From NCBI RefSeq assembly GCF_000466745.1, contig NZ_ANNI01000003.1:124001-188000 (forward strand): a DNA stretch of 64,000 bases. The letters run 5' to 3'. Shown here one piece after another: positions 62,347-64,000 of the stretch. The notes under the pieces are model-generated. The model worked only from the letters and a program-made list of their open reading frames with translations. It made no database searches and was not told the DNA's origin. Within the stretch, counting starts at the first letter, position 1; every line of letters begins with the position of its first letter. The DNA comes from Campylobacter concisus ATCC 51562 (GTDB lineage Bacteria; Campylobacterota; Campylobacteria; Campylobacterales; Campylobacteraceae). The position numbers were made by a program, and so were the translations under genes.

Positions 62347-63318
62347 TTACACAACGCCTTTCTCAAACATGGCACGCTCTTTTTCGCGCTCTTTTTTTAT
62401 CTTTTGTTTTTCAGTCTCTCTACTTCTAAAATGCTCGATGCTAAATTTAAACCAGATAAGAAACGGCGAAGAGATGTAGATCGAACTGATCGTTCCTATG
62501 ACAATACCAACGATAAGAATAAATGAAAATCCATGTATCATATCTCCACCAAATAAAAATAACACAAGAACTGTCATCATCGTAGTTGCTGAAGTTAAGA
62601 TAGTCCTTGAAAGTGTGGCTGAGACTGACTCGTTGATAACGCCTTCGATGTCAGTTCGCTTACTCTCTTTGATACCCTCTCTTATCCTGTCAAAAATGAT
62701 GATCGTATCATTTAGAGAGTAGCCAAGCACCGTTAAAACAGCCGCTAGCGTGTCCAAATTTACATCAATATTAAATAGCGAAATAGCACCAACAGTTATA
62801 ACTATATCGTGAATTTCAGTTGCGATCGCAGCAAGCGCAAAACGCCACTCAAATCTAAACGTGATGTAGATTAATATACCAATTAGTGAAATTCCAAGAG
62901 CCATCAAGCCTTTTTCTCTAAGCTCATCGCCAACCTTTGGTCCAACGATATCAACACGTCTTACCTCAAAATTTCCAGTATCTTTTAAAATTTGCTTTAT
63001 CTCAGTACCGATGTCGCCAGTTAAATTTGAGCTTGAACCTGAAAATCTAATAACAGCCTCATCTTCGCTTCCAAACTCAGTAACAGAGGCGTTTTTAAGC
63101 ACTTCATTTGTGCTAAAAGCGTCGCGGATTTTATCGAGTGGCGCTTTGGTGTCGTATTTTAGCTGAATAAGCGTACCGCCAGAGAAATCAATGCCGTAGT
63201 TTAACCCCTTTGTAGCAAGTAAAACGATAGAGCCAACAAATAAAAATATAGAAAATGCCAGTGAAGCAAATCTAAAACGCATAAAATCATAAACTTTTGC
63301 TTTAGTAAAAATTTGCAT
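62347..63318 (-). CDS. secF: Protein-export membrane protein SecF
   Basis: A 323-residue SecF with six helices. It shows GLNYGIDFSGGTLIQLKYDT in the first periplasmic domain and TVLGYSLNDTIIIFDRIREG in the RND-type core. With SecD it uses the proton gradient to help complete protein export. The gene is 2 bases after secD. The C-terminus is a charged tail (REKERAMFEKGVV). Confidence 0.97.
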   Translation of the reverse strand: MQIFTKAKVYDFMRFRFASLAFSIFLFVGSIVLLATKGLNYGIDFSGGTLIQLKYDTKAPLDKIRDAFSTNEVLKNASVTEFGSEDEAVIRFSGSSSNLTGDIGTEIKQILKDTGNFEVRRVDIVGPKVGDELREKGLMALGISLIGILIYITFRFEWRFALAAIATEIHDIVITVGAISLFNIDVNLDTLAAVLTVLGYSLNDTIIIFDRIREGIKESKRTDIEGVINESVSATLSRTILTSATTMMTVLVLFLFGGDMIHGFSFILIVGIVIGTISSIYISSPFLIWFKFSIEHFRSRETEKQKIKKEREKERAMFEKGVV

Positions 63319-63320
63319 CC

Positions 63321-64000
63321 TTAGCTCCTTTTATAACCAAACCAAAGTCTGGTATTTCCACTTTTTTCTATCTTGTCCATAGCAGCATCAAACATGCCAT
63401 GAGTACCAAGTATAGCTGTTAGCATCGAAGCCATGATACCTATTGCCATTGTTACTGCAAAGCCTTTAACTGGGCCAGTGCCATAAGCGTAAAGCACCGC
63501 AACTGTGATGATAGTAGTTAAATTTGAGTCGATAATCGCACTCATAGCGTGCTCATAGCCTTTTTGAACAGCTGTTCTTATCGCTACACCTTCACGCAAA
63601 AGCTCGCGAATACGTTCATTTATGATGACGTTTGCATCAACAGCCATACCGATCGTTAGCACGATACCAGCCATACCTGGCAAAGTAAGCGTCGCTCCAA
63701 AAAGTGCCATCACAGCGACTAATATAACAACGTCTGCAACTAGTGCAATATTTGCAAAAATTCCAGAAATTCCATAATAAACTAGCATAAATAACACGAC
63801 TAAGATAGATCCAGCAGCAAGAGCCACCATACTTTGATTGATGCTCTCTTGTCCCAAAGATGGACCAACGCTTCTTTTTTCCAGCATCTTAACAGGGGCT
63901 AAAAGTGCGCCACTTCTAAGAGCGATCGCTACGTCGTGAGCCTCATCAAGAGTAAAGCCGCCACTAATCTGACCGCTGCCGCCACCTATTCTTTCATTTA
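63321..64000 (-). CDS. secD: Protein-export membrane protein SecD, C-terminal part (5' end outside window)
   Basis: The reading frame runs to base 64000 without a stop. Upstream of a possible internal Met at 63887 it reads GSGQISGGFTLDEAHDVAIA and ALRSGALLAPVKMLEKRSVG, which is SecD, so the Met is not the start. The visible part contains the SecDF membrane core (PGMAGIVLTIGMAVDANVII, then RIRELLREG). It is followed by secF at 2 bases. Confidence 0.95.
   Translation of the reverse strand, partial: NERIGGGSGQISGGFTLDEAHDVAIALRSGALLAPVKMLEKRSVGPSLGQESINQSMVALAAGSILVVLFMLVYYGISGIFANIALVADVVILVAVMALFGATLTLPGMAGIVLTIGMAVDANVIINERIRELLREGVAIRTAVQKGYEHAMSAIIDSNLTTIITVAVLYAYGTGPVKGFAVTMAIGIMASMLTAILGTHGMFDAAMDKIEKSGNTRLWFGYKRS

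Overview
The window looks like a chromosomal segment of a Campylobacter close to C. concisus (Campylobacterota). It is AT-rich. Its gene order matches several blocks I recall from C. jejuni: cbpA-hspR-kefB; a lolC-type permease, secA and lolA; rpmH-rnpA-yidD-yidC-jag-mnmE; rsmH, ppiD, ftsA and ftsZ; mfd-folC, lptE-leuS-secF-secD. The species call is an inference from content and recalled synteny, not from a search. No tRNA, rRNA, IS element, prophage or CRISPR array was seen. No gene-free stretch exceeds 300 bases; the longest are 29415-29673 (mdaB terminator and purL upstream region) and 11018-11248 (a possible gene remnant).

Layout. 1-2553: end of the heat-shock operon (CbpA, HspR) and a Kef-type transporter. 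2657-11017: envelope and export genes (LolC-like permease, SecA, LolA), a Pif1/RecD-type helicase and a lipoprotein with two peptidase domains. 11249-13166: a DUF523 protein, D-alanine transaminase and a small membrane protein. 13304-19423: division cluster (FtsL-like, RsmH, a class II aldolase-like pseudoenzyme, PpiD-like foldase, FtsA, FtsZ). 19513-22454: a DUF59 / 12-helix membrane protein / DUF2249 trio and a periplasmic MsrAB. 22524-23357: a TIR-like gene between two imperfect copies of the end of purH. 23296-29414: PurH, periplasmic protein, DjlA-like, SDH_sah/ClpP-class protein, PurL. 29674-37099: MdaB, then the overlapping chain rpmH-rnpA-yidD-yidC-jag-mnmE, a UDG-like Fe-S protein and a periplasmic protein. 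37104-44135: thioesterase, probable flagellum-secreted proteins, ThrE pair, PrmC, Ste24 protease, NSS transporter, with abrupt base-composition changes. 44316-48433: DnaQ, Rpe and an unrecognised STAS/CheX-like plus HDOD-like pair. 48609-53305: RpmB, K+ channel, CysE/CysK, MagIII, ATPase. 53302-64000: Mfd, FolC, diguanylate cyclase, LptE, LeuS, SecF and SecD (cut by the window end).

Most promising leads: (1) the TIR-like gene as single cargo at the 3' end of purH, flanked by 73-bp repeats that keep PurH intact; (2) rnpA, which has no ATG/GTG/TTG start and seems to begin at ATT inside rpmH; (3) the coupled HDOD-like / STAS-STAS-CheX-like pair; (4) several family members that have lost their signature residues (class II aldolase, family 4 UDG, Jag R3H, channel RCK); (5) the DUF2249 / membrane / DUF59 trio.
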